Source: Pieris napi
Taxonomy: Eukaryota; Arthropoda; Insecta; Lepidoptera; Pieridae
NCBI RefSeq assembly: GCF_905475465.1
Contig: NC_062251.1
Coordinates: 7,185,001-7,249,000 of the forward strand
DNA length: 64,000 nucleotides
Direction of reading: 5' to 3'
Positions 30,924 to 41,220 of this stretch are shown piece by piece. Each line of letters begins with the position of its first letter. The stretch's first letter is position 1. Position numbers and translations under genes: made by a program. The notes below the pieces were generated by a model, which was not told where the DNA came from, searched no databases, and saw only the letters and a program-made list of their open reading frames with translations.

Positions 30924-31185
30924 AGGGGGCCTCATAGCCTAGCGGTCTTATTAAGTGGCAGCTAGGTGAGGGGTACCGGGTTCGATTCCCGGTTCGAGGG
31001 CAAGTTTTAATTTAATTTAAATTTGTTCTCGGCCTTTGGGAGGGTTGTGCGGTACCGGGCGAGTGCTTACCGTACATGGAGGACACGGTCGAATTTCTAA
31101 GGCAAGCACGAATTATAAAAAATCCTATACTTGACGCTGGCTAATGCACAAATCGTGCCAGAGCCATAAATATAAAAAAAAAAAA
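30924..31185 (+). mobile_element. tRNA-derived SINE, family C
   Basis: tRNA-like head GGCCTCATAGCCTAGCGGTC (A box) and GGGTTCGATTCCCGG (B box), a unique body, then AAATATAAAAAAAAAAAA tail. Not a functional tRNA gene: the cloverleaf stems do not pair well and it has the SINE body attached. Confidence 0.8.
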
Positions 31186-31388
31186 TATATATATATTTTT
31201 ACAGGATTTAAACGCGTTTATTTCCTGCAATAAGGTATAAAACCCTCCCCACTAGAATAAGCCAATTTTGATAATACTTGAACTGTCCCCTCAATTGAAA
31301 AATCATCTCGATTTAACTTTAGTGTAAATTATGGGCAAACATACAGTAAATAAATTTGGAAGCCCAAGTCCATCATCATATAATTATC

Positions 31389-31807
31389 TAATATATAAAA
31401 TTCTCGTGTCGCGGTGTTTGTAGTAAAACTCCTCCGAAACGGCTTGACCGATTCTCATGAAATTTTGTATGCATATTGGGTATGTCTGAGAATCGGACAA
31501 CATCTATTTTTCATCCCCCTAAATGTTAAGGGTAGTCCCCAAATTATTTTTTTATTTTTTTTGATATAACAAATAGGGGTTGATCGTAGAAGGGTGACAA
31601 TTAAGGGTTGTATTTCTGTATGTTGTATCATAAAAAAATAAAAACAAAAAAAATTTTTGGTGAGGACACTCCGTATCACTTAAGGGTTTGAAGTAGTCGA
31701 TTCTCAGACTTACAGAATATGCAAACAAAATTTCATACGAATCTGTCGAGCTGTTTCGGAGGAGTATGGGAACGAACATTGTGACACGAGAATTTTATAT
31801 ATATAGG
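31389..31807. mobile_element. MITE with short inverted ends
   Basis: Ends TATATAAAATTCTCGTGTCG and complement (GACACGAGAATTTTATATATA), with partial inner symmetry (GACCGATTCTCATGAAATTT at left, mirrored near 31735). TA-rich flanks. No gene; the minus frames are shadows. Confidence 0.7.
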
Positions 31808-31854
31808 GATAGAGAAGGGATATTGATAAACTCATTTTTGAAATCAATAATGAT

Positions 31855-31982
31855 TTTTTTTTTTATAGGGGGGGCAAACGAGCTTGCGGGACGACCAAAA
31901 AGGGCAGTCTACGCAGCCCATAGACACCCATTTTTAGTGGGTGCGTTGCCGGCCTTTGAGGGAGGAGTAGACTCGCTTTTTG
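31855..31982 (-). mobile_element. LINE 3' UTR fragment
   Basis: On the minus strand it matches the 3' end of the second LINE (18590-18705): GCCGGCAACGCACCCAC... then GTCGTCCCGCAAGCTCG and an A-run. It lies 38 bp from the exon at 32021. Confidence 0.75.
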
Positions 31983-32020
31983 ATAGACTATGAATTATAT
32001 GTTTAAGAAAAGTGCCTTAC

Positions 32021-32170
32021 CTTCAAATGGGTTATTAGTCCCCGGTGGTCCATCACCAGAGGGCGGCACAGTGACGGGTTGTCGCGGCATTCCAAAGAGT
32101 TCTTCGCGCCTAGCGTTGGGTTGCAATAGTTGGGGCTGATCAGCCAATGGCAGGGCGTCTTGCATTGTCA
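32021..32170 (-). CDS. PQDLS gene, first visible exon (probable nuclear regulator)
   Basis: The acceptor TTTTCAG ends at 32171 and the donor GAAG|GTAAGG follows 32021. 150 bp, phase 1 in and out. It encodes VTMQDALPLADQPQLLQPNA, REELFGMPRQPVTVPP and GDGPPGTNNPFE. All four exons (32170-28246) agree in phase and join as one frame of about 180 residues with no folded domain but with the EPQDLS motif. Low complexity, Pro/Ser/His-rich stretches and the CtBP-type motif suggest a transcriptional regulator, for example a zinc-finger factor whose domains lie in other exons. I do not name it. Upstream exons must lie beyond the retroelements at 32310-40271. Confidence 0.65.
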
Positions 32171-32309
32171 CTGAAAATACAATAACTGTGTTAACCTTCT
32201 GAAACAGGATTCTCTCACTCACACATACACATTTATATTATGGAAATATACAATTCTGTACATTAATAATGGAAAACACACACACACATACAAACAAAAC
32301 GCACGCGCG
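32171..32309. other. Intron with (CA)n run
   Basis: CACACACACACATA-type microsatellite at 32275-32290. The left CGCGCG target copy of the LTR element is at 32304-32309. Confidence 0.6.
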
Positions 32310-32531
32310 AGTAAAGGAACGGCAACGGACTTTTGGTTTAAAAATAATTTATTTAAATCAACAGAGTGACAGCACTTAATTAAGAACTAAACAATAATCA
32401 ACTTAATATCTATTTCTTCATGCATTTATACATTCAGATTTACTTAGTAAGTATTGGTCGTTGCTGACGCACGACCTACATTCGGCTTAGTGCTAGCAAA
32501 GCATATATTAGTAGGGTTGGTACTCTTAACT
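32310..32531 (-). repeat. LTR (3' LTR of copy 1)
   Basis: 222 bp; minus strand AGTTAAGAGTACC to CCGTTCCTTTACT. Its start overlaps the last 29 or so env codons. CGCGCG lies directly outside at 32304-32309. Confidence 0.9.
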
Positions 32532-33223
32532 CCTCCCTCCCTAAGAGAGAAATTATCCGAAGGGGCTAAAGGTGACTTCGGAGAATTTCTTTTATTGCAA
32601 ATAGAATACAATTTAAACTTTAATATTATAACAATTACTATTATTACTACTATAAAATAAAGAACTAATGTCCATACACTTATGTTATGTGTCACCACAC
32701 TTTCCACTACTATTTCACTATTGCTATTTCTCACATTATTTAACATTTCTTTTACGTCACTGAAGTCCACGTTTGTCAAATCTAACTTTTTATCTGCCGT
32801 TGCTAAATCTTCCTGAAGTTCGGGAATCACCACCAGTGGCATCTGTATATTCACATCCGATACATTGTTTGTTTGACCGAAGATCGTTCTACCAATTTGC
32901 ATGTTGCACCCTTGACTTGGCGTCACGATGTAAGTCCCCAGTAAACTGAATCGACGGACGTCGTTTCTGCAGTGTTCTGACAAAATTATTTTATCTGCTG
33001 TGAATATCAACCAGCTATTGTTCATTATCTTCTGGATTTTTAGCTTCTCAATTCGTATTTGATGTTGATGACATAGGCTGTAATTATTCTTTATTAACAT
33101 TAATTCCTCGATACATGTTTCCTCATTGTCTGTTGCCATATTTTCTTCTGAACATAAGTATTTGTTGTCTTCTATGCTCTCGCAAGGGCTCAACACATTT
33201 CTGTATTTCAAACCATTCACCAA
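32444..33223 (-). pseudogene. env: Envelope glycoprotein, C-terminal fragment, copy 1
   Basis: 260 open codons without their own start exon. Several Cys in the ectodomain, one membrane-spanning helix (VWTLVLYFIVVIIVIVIIL) near residues 182-201 and a cytosolic tail whose end is encoded in the LTR. It is out of frame with the N-terminal piece at 33271-34128, with the break between about 33230 and 33290. Copy 2 has the same break. An intact protein of this family mediates membrane fusion; this one cannot be made as a single chain. Confidence 0.8.
32532..32543 (-). promoter_or_regulatory. Polypurine tract, copy 1
   Basis: The minus strand reads AGGGAGGGAGG directly before the LTR start AGTTAA, the plus-strand DNA primer site. 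Confidence 0.85.
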
Positions 33224-33270
33224 AAGGTAAGGATATTTAGGAATAATTGTGTAAGTTTTAGAGGATTTTG

Positions 33271-34128
33271 TTATAGGAATGGGATTACCTTGTAATAGTT
33301 ATACGTTTCTGATTCTATCAAAGGAATTTCTAATACAAATACTAATTTATTCTTATCAATATAAGACTTTAATATAATATTACGTTCTAATTTAAGTAAG
33401 TTGTTTTTTGTTACTGGATAAATTGTTTGTGCATGTTTTTCTATCACTTTAAAAACACCTAATAACTCTGTAGAATTAATAATAGATTGGTGTAAGGTGT
33501 GCAATTTACTAAATGCAATAGCAGTTTCAATTTCTTGTATGCTCTCATAAATGTAACGAAAGTTATTTAGAATCTGATATAAACTATTCATAGTACGAAT
33601 GACATTACTAATTTTAATTTCTTTTTCGACAACTTTATCAAACTCATTTGTTTTAAAATGTAAATTTTCTATATTATGATTCATTATCTCGGAGATATTG
33701 GCTAAAGTAGCAAATGCTTTGTGCATAGAAGATACTTTAATTTCCGTCAAATGTTCTCTATTACTTATCTTACTAATTTCCTCATTAAATTTAATAGCAT
33801 CTTCTTCATCTAAATTTCCAGTTATGACTTTTATTAAAGAACCTAAAGGACTAAAAATAGCACGTTTCCTCATACTATATGGAAGTAACTGGTGAAACTT
33901 ATTTTCTACTGTTTTAATTAATGTATCTATTTGAACTCTTATTACAACTAATTCCCTATCTAAGTGATTAACCGTTATTAATTCATTTAATTTATTATAT
34001 AGTTCTATATTATTACTTATTTGTATACCTAAAGTTTTAATGTCTACTGTTTTAAAAACTGTCCAATAACTATTCTTCATTACTGCTACTCCAAATTTCA
34101 TTGGGATGATTCCTGGATTCTGGTCCAT
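33271..34128 (-). pseudogene. env: Envelope glycoprotein, N-terminal fragment, copy 1
   Basis: 285 codons. A basic cleavage site followed by a hydrophobic segment (MRKRAIFSPLGSLIKVI, near residues 87-103) is the pattern of insect errantivirus and baculovirus-F-type fusion proteins. Long helical region after it. The frame overlaps the gag tail by 59 bp and ends early at 33271. In related elements env is made from a spliced RNA; the upstream signal-peptide part is not visible, since the fused gag frame covers that place. Confidence 0.8.
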
Positions 34129-35803
34129 CTTTCGAAGTTCCAGGCTGTGGACTTGGCTCTCTACTATCAGGAGTACTAGCCATGACCTGGGGAGGACGTT
34201 TTATATTTTTAGCAGCTACTCTGGTTTTTCTTTTATTCAACTCTACCGGTACAATGTTACGATTCGATTTTTCCACTACTTTTGCTTTCTCATAACGCGG
34301 CATTTCTTTAGCTTTTCTTGTTCTAGTAGTTTTCATGAAAATAGTATCACCTTCTTTAATATTAGATATTTCTTCACCACCTCTCTTGTTCCTAACTTTA
34401 ATCTTATTCTCTTTTAATTTGTCCGCGACATATTCGTAAAGAACTTTTAGACGTTTCCTATTTGACACTGAATTAGCGGTAGCACCGTCGTCTGAAATTT
34501 CTACCAGTTCTATCGGTTCCTCACATTCTGTGTCAGAGATATCCATTCGATTTTCATTTTCTAAATCAGACAATGACATATCAGGCTGAGGCCTAGGGTT
34601 TTTGTTCCTAACTGTCACAAACTCGTCATTAAGTTCTTGTATTACTTGTTGAAATCTTTCGTCATTATCGTCAATATTAACCAATGTTGAGTCGAGGTCA
34701 TCGTCAATGGCATTAATTCTTATTCTAGACGATTCATTATTCTTATTCGGTATTGTTGTGGCTATCATATAAAAATTTCTTATCTGTTCATGGTTCGAAC
34801 TATCCGAGTTCGATTCACAGTTATATGAACAAGATGGTTTAATATTATCAGTATCAGTGTAATTAACGCGTCTTGAACTGGCTGTTCTCATCGTAATATC
34901 GGTATTGGAGGTCGATGGCATAGGCAATTCTTGGTATTGTAATCCATTGTTCGTAAAATGCCGACGCTGCTGTGACGACGACTGTTTTACTGGTGACCTA
35001 AATACCGTGTTATAATTGTTTTGATTATTTAATGTTCTATCATTTCTAAATTGGAAATAATTATTATTTAAATTATTTGAACTATTTTGATAATTTTCAT
35101 TCGAGTTCATTTGAACGTTATGGGTTGGAGAATTAAAATTATTAACTTGTCTTGGATGAAAATTCCTATTTTGGAACGAATTAAAATTATTATAATTAGG
35201 TCTAAAATTTTGATTGGACCTTGGGTTCTTATTATCGTAAACCGTTTGAAAATTTTGTTCTTCCAACACGGTTTTTAAAGCATCTTCCAGCGTGGTAACA
35301 TTACGTAATCTCACTAATCTTACAAGGTACGCTGGTAAATTAAATAAGAACACGTTTAATGCCGAATTATTATATATCGCTTGTTTGGCCTGTCTTATTT
35401 CGGGGTTGTTAATAGTTTCATTAATTTTGGAGAATAAAATACTCCTTAAATGTTGGACACGATGACAGAAATCTAAATGACTTTCGTTCCTATCCTTTTT
35501 TAGAGAATCTAATTCCATAGCCAGACAATCTTCTGACCTTGGATCGCCAAAGTGTTGGCTTAATAATAACTTAAGGTTATCCCAAGTATCTATTTGTTCC
35601 CGTTCCCCAACTAGACTTGCGGCTTCCCCGGATAATCGACTAGTAATTACGTGAAACAGATATTCATTTTGTAAATTGCCACCTTGAAATGTCCGTAAAA
35701 TGTATTCGCATTTCTTAATGAATAATGGTAATAATCTAGAATCACCATCAAAAACAGGAATAATTTTTACCATTTCTACAGGTACTCTTACGATATTTTC
35801 CAT
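34070..35803 (-). CDS. gag: Gag fused in frame to the integrase C-terminal tail, copy 1
   Basis: 577 codons from ATG at 35803. Residues 1-190 are gag capsid-like (FHVITSRLSGEAASLVGERE; FCHRVQHLRSILFSKINE). Residues 190-300 are Asn-rich without zinc knuckles. An acidic region follows, and from about residue 455 comes a basic tail with KEGDTIFMKTTRTRKAKEMP and RKTRVAAKNIKRPPQV, which in complete relatives is the end of integrase. The frame is continuous, so a precise pol deletion made a gag-integrase-tail fusion. It could still make particles or bind element RNA, but cannot copy itself. Confidence 0.8.
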   Translation of the reverse strand: MENIVRVPVEMVKIIPVFDGDSRLLPLFIKKCEYILRTFQGGNLQNEYLFHVITSRLSGEAASLVGEREQIDTWDNLKLLLSQHFGDPRSEDCLAMELDSLKKDRNESHLDFCHRVQHLRSILFSKINETINNPEIRQAKQAIYNNSALNVFLFNLPAYLVRLVRLRNVTTLEDALKTVLEEQNFQTVYDNKNPRSNQNFRPNYNNFNSFQNRNFHPRQVNNFNSPTHNVQMNSNENYQNSSNNLNNNYFQFRNDRTLNNQNNYNTVFRSPVKQSSSQQRRHFTNNGLQYQELPMPSTSNTDITMRTASSRRVNYTDTDNIKPSCSYNCESNSDSSNHEQIRNFYMIATTIPNKNNESSRIRINAIDDDLDSTLVNIDDNDERFQQVIQELNDEFVTVRNKNPRPQPDMSLSDLENENRMDISDTECEEPIELVEISDDGATANSVSNRKRLKVLYEYVADKLKENKIKVRNKRGGEEISNIKEGDTIFMKTTRTRKAKEMPRYEKAKVVEKSNRNIVPVELNKRKTRVAAKNIKRPPQVMASTPDSREPSPQPGTSKDGPESRNHPNEIWSSSNEE

Positions 35804-36165
35804 TTTGAATATAAAAAAAAATTACCTATAAAATAATTATTTAAACCTAACTTCTATTAACAATATTTTGATTGTTTAATAAAAATATTTTTCCGGCGTT
35901 TTCCAATCCGAAATAAACGTATAACTAATACAAGAGGAAAACAAGGAAAGTCACGGGAAGTGAAAAGTTTTACTCACAGTCCTGTAATCTTGACCATGCT
36001 CCTCCGGGATACTGCTAGTTCTTGGCTGCTCTTCCACCGATGCCGTGCTGTCCTTAACTTATTTATTTGTTCGGCGATCTCCGTTAAAACGTTAAAACGT
36101 ACGTTACCCGGTTGGTACTAGATCACGTAAAAAACGCGGTATAACTTCTTCCAGGCAACTATGGA
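35804..36165 (-). other. Leader between primer site and gag, copy 1
   Basis: About 360 bp, AT-rich near gag and GC-richer next to the primer site. No ORF. Likely packaging and splice-donor region. Confidence 0.5.
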
Positions 36166-36183
36166 GATCCTACCGGCTGCGCC
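36166..36183 (-). promoter_or_regulatory. Primer-binding site, copy 1
   Basis: Minus strand GGCGCAGCCGGTAGGATC directly after the LTR end ACT. Overlapping one T gives TGGCGCAGCC, similar to the tRNA-Ser-type site described for 17.6/297-like elements. Confidence 0.7.
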
Positions 36184-36405
36184 AGTAAAGGAACGGCAAC
36201 GGACTTTTGGTTTAAAAATAATTTATTTAAATCAACAGAGTGACAGCACTTAATTAAGAACTAAACAATAATCAACTTAATATCTATTTCTTCATGCATT
36301 TATACATTCAGATTTACTTAGTAAGTATTGGTCGTTGCTGACGCACGACCTACATTCGGCTTAGTGCTAGCAAAGCATATATTAGTAGGGTTGGTACTCT
36401 TAACT
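36184..36405 (-). repeat. LTR shared between the tandem copies
   Basis: 222 bp, same ends as the outer LTRs; serves as 3' LTR of copy 2 and 5' LTR of copy 1. Confidence 0.9.
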
Positions 36406-37097
36406 CCTCCCTCCCTAAGAGAGAAATTATCCGAAGGGGCTAAAGGTGACTTCGGAGAATTTCTTTTATTGCAAATAGAATACAATTTAAACTTTAATAT
36501 TATAACAATTACTATTATTACTACTATAAAATAAAGAACTAATGTCCATACACTTATGTTATGTGTCACCACACTTTCCACTACTATTTCACTATTGCTA
36601 TTTCTCACATTATTTAACATTTCTTTTACGTCACTGAAGTCCACGTTTGTCAAATCTAACTTTTTCTCTGCCGTTGCTAAATCTTCCTGAAGTTCGGGAA
36701 TCACCACCAGTGGCATCTGTATATTCACATCCGATACATTGCTTGATTGACCGAAGATCGTTCTGCCAATTTGCATGTTGCACCCTTGACTTGGCGTCAC
36801 GATGTAAGTCCCCAGTAAACTGAATCGACGGACGTCGTTTCTGCAGTGTTCTGACAAAATTATTTTATCTGCTGTGAATATCAACCAGCTATTGTTCATT
36901 ATCTTCTGGATTTTTAGCTTCTCAATTCGTATTTGATGTTGATGACATAGGCTGTAATTATTCTTTATTAACATTAATTCCTCGATACATGTTTCCTCAT
37001 TGTCTGTTGCCATATTTTCTTCTGAACATAAGTATTTGTTGTCTTCTATGCTCTCGCAAGGGCTCAACACATTTCTGTATTTCAAACCATTCACCAA
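36318..37097 (-). pseudogene. env: Envelope C-terminal fragment, copy 2
   Basis: Same as 32444-33223 with a few residue changes (for example SSN for TNN, AEKK for ADKK). Membrane helix present; out of frame with the N-terminal piece. Confidence 0.8.
36406..36417 (-). promoter_or_regulatory. Polypurine tract, copy 2
   Basis: Minus strand AGGGAGGGAGG before the shared LTR. Confidence 0.85.
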
Positions 37098-37144
37098 AAG
37101 GTAAGGATATTTAGGAATAATTGTGTAAGTTTTAGAGGATTTTG

Positions 37145-38002
37145 TTATAGGAATGGGATTACCTTGTAATAGTTATACGTTTCTGATTCTATCAAAGGAA
37201 TTTCTAATACAAATACTAATTTATTCTTATCAATATAAGACTTTAATATAATATTACGTTCTAATTTAAGTAAGTTGTTTTTTGTTACTGGATAAATTGT
37301 TTGTGCATGTTTTTCTATCACTTTAAAAACACCTAATAACTCTGTAGAATTAATAATAGATTGGTGTAAGGTGTGCAATTTACTAAATGCAATAGCAGTT
37401 TCAATTTCTTGTATGCTCTCATAAATGTAACGAAAGTTATTTAGAATCTGATATAAACTATTCATAGTACGAATGACATTACTAATTTTAATTTCTTTTT
37501 CGACAACTTTATCAAACTCATTTGTTTTAAAATGTAAATTTTCTATATTATGATTCATTATCTCGGAGATATTGGCTAAAGTAGCAAATGCTTTGTGCAT
37601 AGAAGATACTTTAATTTCCGTCAAATGTTCTCTATTACTTATCTTACTAATTTCCTCATTAAATTTAATAGCATCTTCTTCATCTAAATTTCCAGTTATG
37701 ACTTTTATTAAAGAACCTAAAGGACTAAAAATAGCACGTTTCCTCATACTATATGGAAGTAACTGGTGAAACTTATTTTCTACTGTTTTAATTAATGTAT
37801 CTATTTGAACTCTTATTACAACTAATTCCCTATCTAAGTGATTAACCGTTATTAATTCATTTAATTTATTATATAGTTCTATATTATTACTTATTTGTAT
37901 ACCTAAAGTTTTAATGTCGACTGTTTTAAAAACTGTCCAATAACTATTCTTCATTACTGCTACTCCAAATTTCATTGGGATGATTCCTGGATTCTGGTCC
38001 AT
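37145..38002 (-). pseudogene. env: Envelope N-terminal fragment, copy 2
   Basis: Identical in predicted residues to 33271-34128, including the premature end. Confidence 0.8.
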
Positions 38003-39669
38003 CTTTCGAAGTTCCAGGCTGTGGACTTGGCTCTCTACTATCAGGAGTACTAGCCATGACCTGGGGAGGACGTTTTATATTTTTAGCAGCTACTCTGGTT
38101 TTTCTTTTATTCAACTCTACCGGTACAATGTTACGATTCGATTTTTCCACTACTTTTGCTTTCTCATAACGCGGCATTTCTTTAGCTTTTCTTGTTCTAG
38201 TAGTTTTCATGAAAATAGTATCACCTTCTTTAATATTAGATATTTCTTCACCACCTCTCTTGTTCCTAACTTTAATCTTATACTCTTTTAATTTGTCCGC
38301 GACATATTCGTAAAGAACTTTTAGACGTTTCCTATTTGACACTGAATTAGCGGTAGCACCGTCGTCTGAAATTTCTACCAGTTCTATCGGTTCCTCACAT
38401 TCTGTGTCAGAGATATCCATTCGATTTTCATTTTCTAAATCAGACAATGACATATCAGGCTGAGGCCTAGGGTTTTTGTTCCTAACTGTCACAAACTCGT
38501 CATTAAGTTCTTGTATTACTTGTTGAAATCTTTCGTCATTATCGTCAATATTAACCAATGTTGAGTCGAGGTCATCGTCAATGGCATTAATTCTTATTCT
38601 AGACGATTCATTATTCTTATTCGGTATTGTTGTGGCTATCATATAAAAATTTCTTATCTGTTCATGGTTCGAACTATCCGAGTTCGATTCACAGTTATAT
38701 GAACAAGATGGTTTAATATTATCAGTATCAGTGTAATTAACGCGTCTTGAACTGGCTGTTCTCATCGTAATATCGGTATTGGAGGTCGATGGCATAGGCA
38801 ATTCTTGGTATTGTAATCCATTGTTCGTAAAATGCCGACGCTGCTGTGACGACGACTGTTTTACTGGTGACCTAAATACCGTGTTATAATTGTTTTGATT
38901 ATTTAATGTTCTATCATTTCTAAATTGGAAATAATTATTATTTAAATTATTTGAACTATTTTGATAATTTTCATTCGAGTTCATTTGAACGTTATGGGTT
39001 GGAGAATTAAAATTATTAACTTGTCTTGGATGAAAATTCCTATTTTGGAACGAATTAAAATTATTATAATTAGGTCTAAAATTTTGATTGGACCTTGGGT
39101 TCTTATTATCGTAAACCGTTTGAAAATTTTGTTCTTCCAACACGGTTTTTAAAGCATCTTCCAGCGTGGTAACATTACGTAATCTCACTAATCTTACAAG
39201 GTACGCTGGTAAATTAAATAAGAACACGTTTAATGCCGAATTATTATATATCGCTTGTTTGGCCTGTCTTATTTCGGGGTTGTTAATAGTTTCATTAATT
39301 TTGGAGAATAAAATACTCCTTAAATGTTGGACACGATGACAGAAATCTAAATGACTTTCGTTCCTATCCTTTTTTAGAGAATCTAATTCCATAGCCAGAC
39401 AATCTTCTGACCTTGGATCGCCAAAGTGTTGGCTTAATAATAACTTAAGGTTATCCCAAGTATCTATTTGTTCCCGTTCCCCAACTAGACTTGCGGCTTC
39501 CCCGGATAATCGACTAGTGAAACAGATATTCATTTTGTAAATTGCCACCTTGAAATGTCCGTAAAATGTATTCGCATTTCTTAATGAATAATGGTAATAA
39601 TCTAGAATCACCATCAAAAACAGGAATAATTTTTACCATTTCTACAGGTACTCTTACGATATTTTCCAT
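37944..39669 (-). pseudogene. gag: Gag-integrase-tail fusion, copy 2, frameshifted near the start
   Basis: ATG at 39667-39669 as in copy 1, but 8 bp (next to CGACTAGT, about 39518) are missing, so the first 50 or so codons are out of frame with the rest. The downstream frame (to 37944) is open and matches copy 1 except for single changes such as KEYKI for KENKI. Confidence 0.8.
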
Positions 39670-40031
39670 TTTGAATATAAAAAAAAATTACCTATAAAAT
39701 AATTATTTAAACCTAACTTCTATTAACAATATTTTGATTGTTTAATAAAAATATTTTTCCGGCGTTTTCCAATCCGAAATAAACGTATAACTAATACAAG
39801 AGGAAAACAAGGAAAGTCACGGGAAGTGAAAAGTTTTACTCACAGTCCTGTAATCTTGACCATGCTCCTCCGGGATACTGCTAGTTCTTGGCTGCTCTTC
39901 CACCGATGCCGTGCTGTCCTTAACTTATTTATTTGTTCGGCGATCTCCGTTAAAACGTTAAAACGTACGTTACCCGGTTGGTACTAGATCACGTAAAAAA
40001 CGCGGTATAACTTCTTCCAGGCAACTATGGA

Positions 40032-40049
40032 GATCCTACCGGCTGCGCC
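40032..40049 (-). promoter_or_regulatory. Primer-binding site, copy 2
   Basis: Same GGCGCAGCCGGTAGGATC next to the outer 5' LTR. Confidence 0.7.
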
Positions 40050-40271
40050 AGTAAAGGAACGGCAACGGACTTTTGGTTTAAAAATAATTTATTTAAATCA
40101 ACAGAGTGACAGCACTTAATTAAGAACTAAACAATAATCAACTTAATATCTATTTCTTCATGCATTTATACATTCAGATTTACTTAGTAAGTATTGGTCG
40201 TTGCTGACGCACGACCTACATTCGGCTTAGTGCTAGCAAAGCATATATTAGTAGGGTTGGTACTCTTAACT
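40050..40271 (-). repeat. LTR (outer 5' LTR of copy 2)
   Basis: 222 bp; the first 100 or so bases repeat the env tail sequence because the LTR overlaps env. Ends sharply at 40271, followed by CGCGCGAG. Confidence 0.9.
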
Positions 40272-40980
40272 CGCGCGAGTTGGCGTACGCATTACTCGGG
40301 CGCATTAAGGCGTCATACAACAAATTACAAGTGTGAAAGTAATGAAAAGAAGCGTTTTATTGTATAGAAAAAAGAAAAAAAAAAGAATACATTCTGACGG
40401 ATCTGCATGTCTCAGCATATAAAAAATATTCACATTAAATAATACTATGTATTGTATCATCGTAAACGCTCCACCCAAATGATAAGTAAGAGTCGTGTAA
40501 TCTTTCTATTTATCGTACATATATTTTTTACTGGCCATCTTGACAGTTTCAAAGTTTGTTTACGACTGATAATACACAATAGGTGACGGTGGTGCGTTTA
40601 GTAACTGAGACCAAATTTAACTTTTTTGGCACACGTGTAATGCAATTATCAATAACAAAGGCGAGACGGCTGGTTATGACCTCAGGTGTCTTTCTTAGAA
40701 ATTTCGGCACGTCAAAAGGTTAGTTTTGTATGCTGATTATAAAAACAATTACATTTAAGTATGTCGTTGATGTCTCAATATGAAAATATTTCTTCGTAAA
40801 GGGCAACTAAAATTGCTCAATTCCAGTCAATACTCGTCAACTATGACGTCACGACTGCATCAAGCAATTTACGGCAACGGCAACAAGCATCAATACTCCG
40901 CAATACAGTATTGAGCGACATGGCGCAACTTCATCAACTAGGCAATATTGTCCTACACGAGCATTTCAGTATTCGCTCGC
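40272..40980. other. Non-coding, host flank
   Basis: Right flank of the LTR element. Includes a low-complexity A-rich run (40366-40390). No exon seen. Confidence 0.4.
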
Positions 40981-40981
40981 T

Positions 40982-41220
40982 ATGGACGACATTGTTCTTG
41001 CTGCGTCGGCTTGTAGCGCTTTTTTATATTAATCAAAAACAAAAAAGAAAGAAAAGGAATAGGCGTATCTGGGTTCGATCGTTTTTGGCAAGGAGGCCGC
41101 AATTTTCATTGTGTAAAGAATTAGATGATATATTATTCAAAACTTTACTAGAATGTCACGAACAGACTTTGAATTACTTTTGAATAAAGTAATTAGAAAT
41201 TATTATTATTTAGACCTCTC
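40982..41220 (+). pseudogene. Harbinger transposase N-terminal fragment
   Basis: MDDIVLAASACSAFLYINQK, KRNRRIWVRSFLARRPQFS, then after a +1 slip NFTRMSRTDFELLLNKVI: the N-terminal region of a HARBI1-like nuclease. Sequence after about 41200 no longer matches the family. No terminal repeats identified. Confidence 0.7.

Larger units (their letters stand above)
32310..36405 (-). mobile_element. Errantivirus-like LTR element, copy 1 (pol-deleted)
   Basis: On the minus strand: LTR (36405-36184), primer-binding site, gag fused to an integrase tail, broken env, polypurine tract, LTR (32531-32310). It shares its 5' LTR with copy 2. Protease, RT, RNase H and most of integrase are missing. The termini AGT...ACT, env and the YRYRYR target fit the insect gypsy/errantivirus group. 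Confidence 0.85.
36184..40271 (-). mobile_element. Errantivirus-like LTR element, copy 2 (pol-deleted, tandem)
   Basis: Same structure as copy 1, 3866 bp per period instead of 3874 because of an 8-bp deletion in gag. Only a few substitutions separate the copies. The right flank CGCGCG at 40272-40277 matches the left flank of copy 1, so both copies occupy one insertion site. Confidence 0.85.

Noticed and set aside
30924..30995. tRNA gene with A and B boxes
   Set aside because: The head is fused to a SINE body and A-rich tail and the stems pair poorly; the same is true of SINE heads near 2180, 12560 and 58210.
34106..34417. Plus-strand frames across the errantivirus region (also 32454, 33698, 35087 and their copy-2 equivalents)
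   Set aside because: They are antisense shadows of gag and env and occur identically in both copies for that reason.
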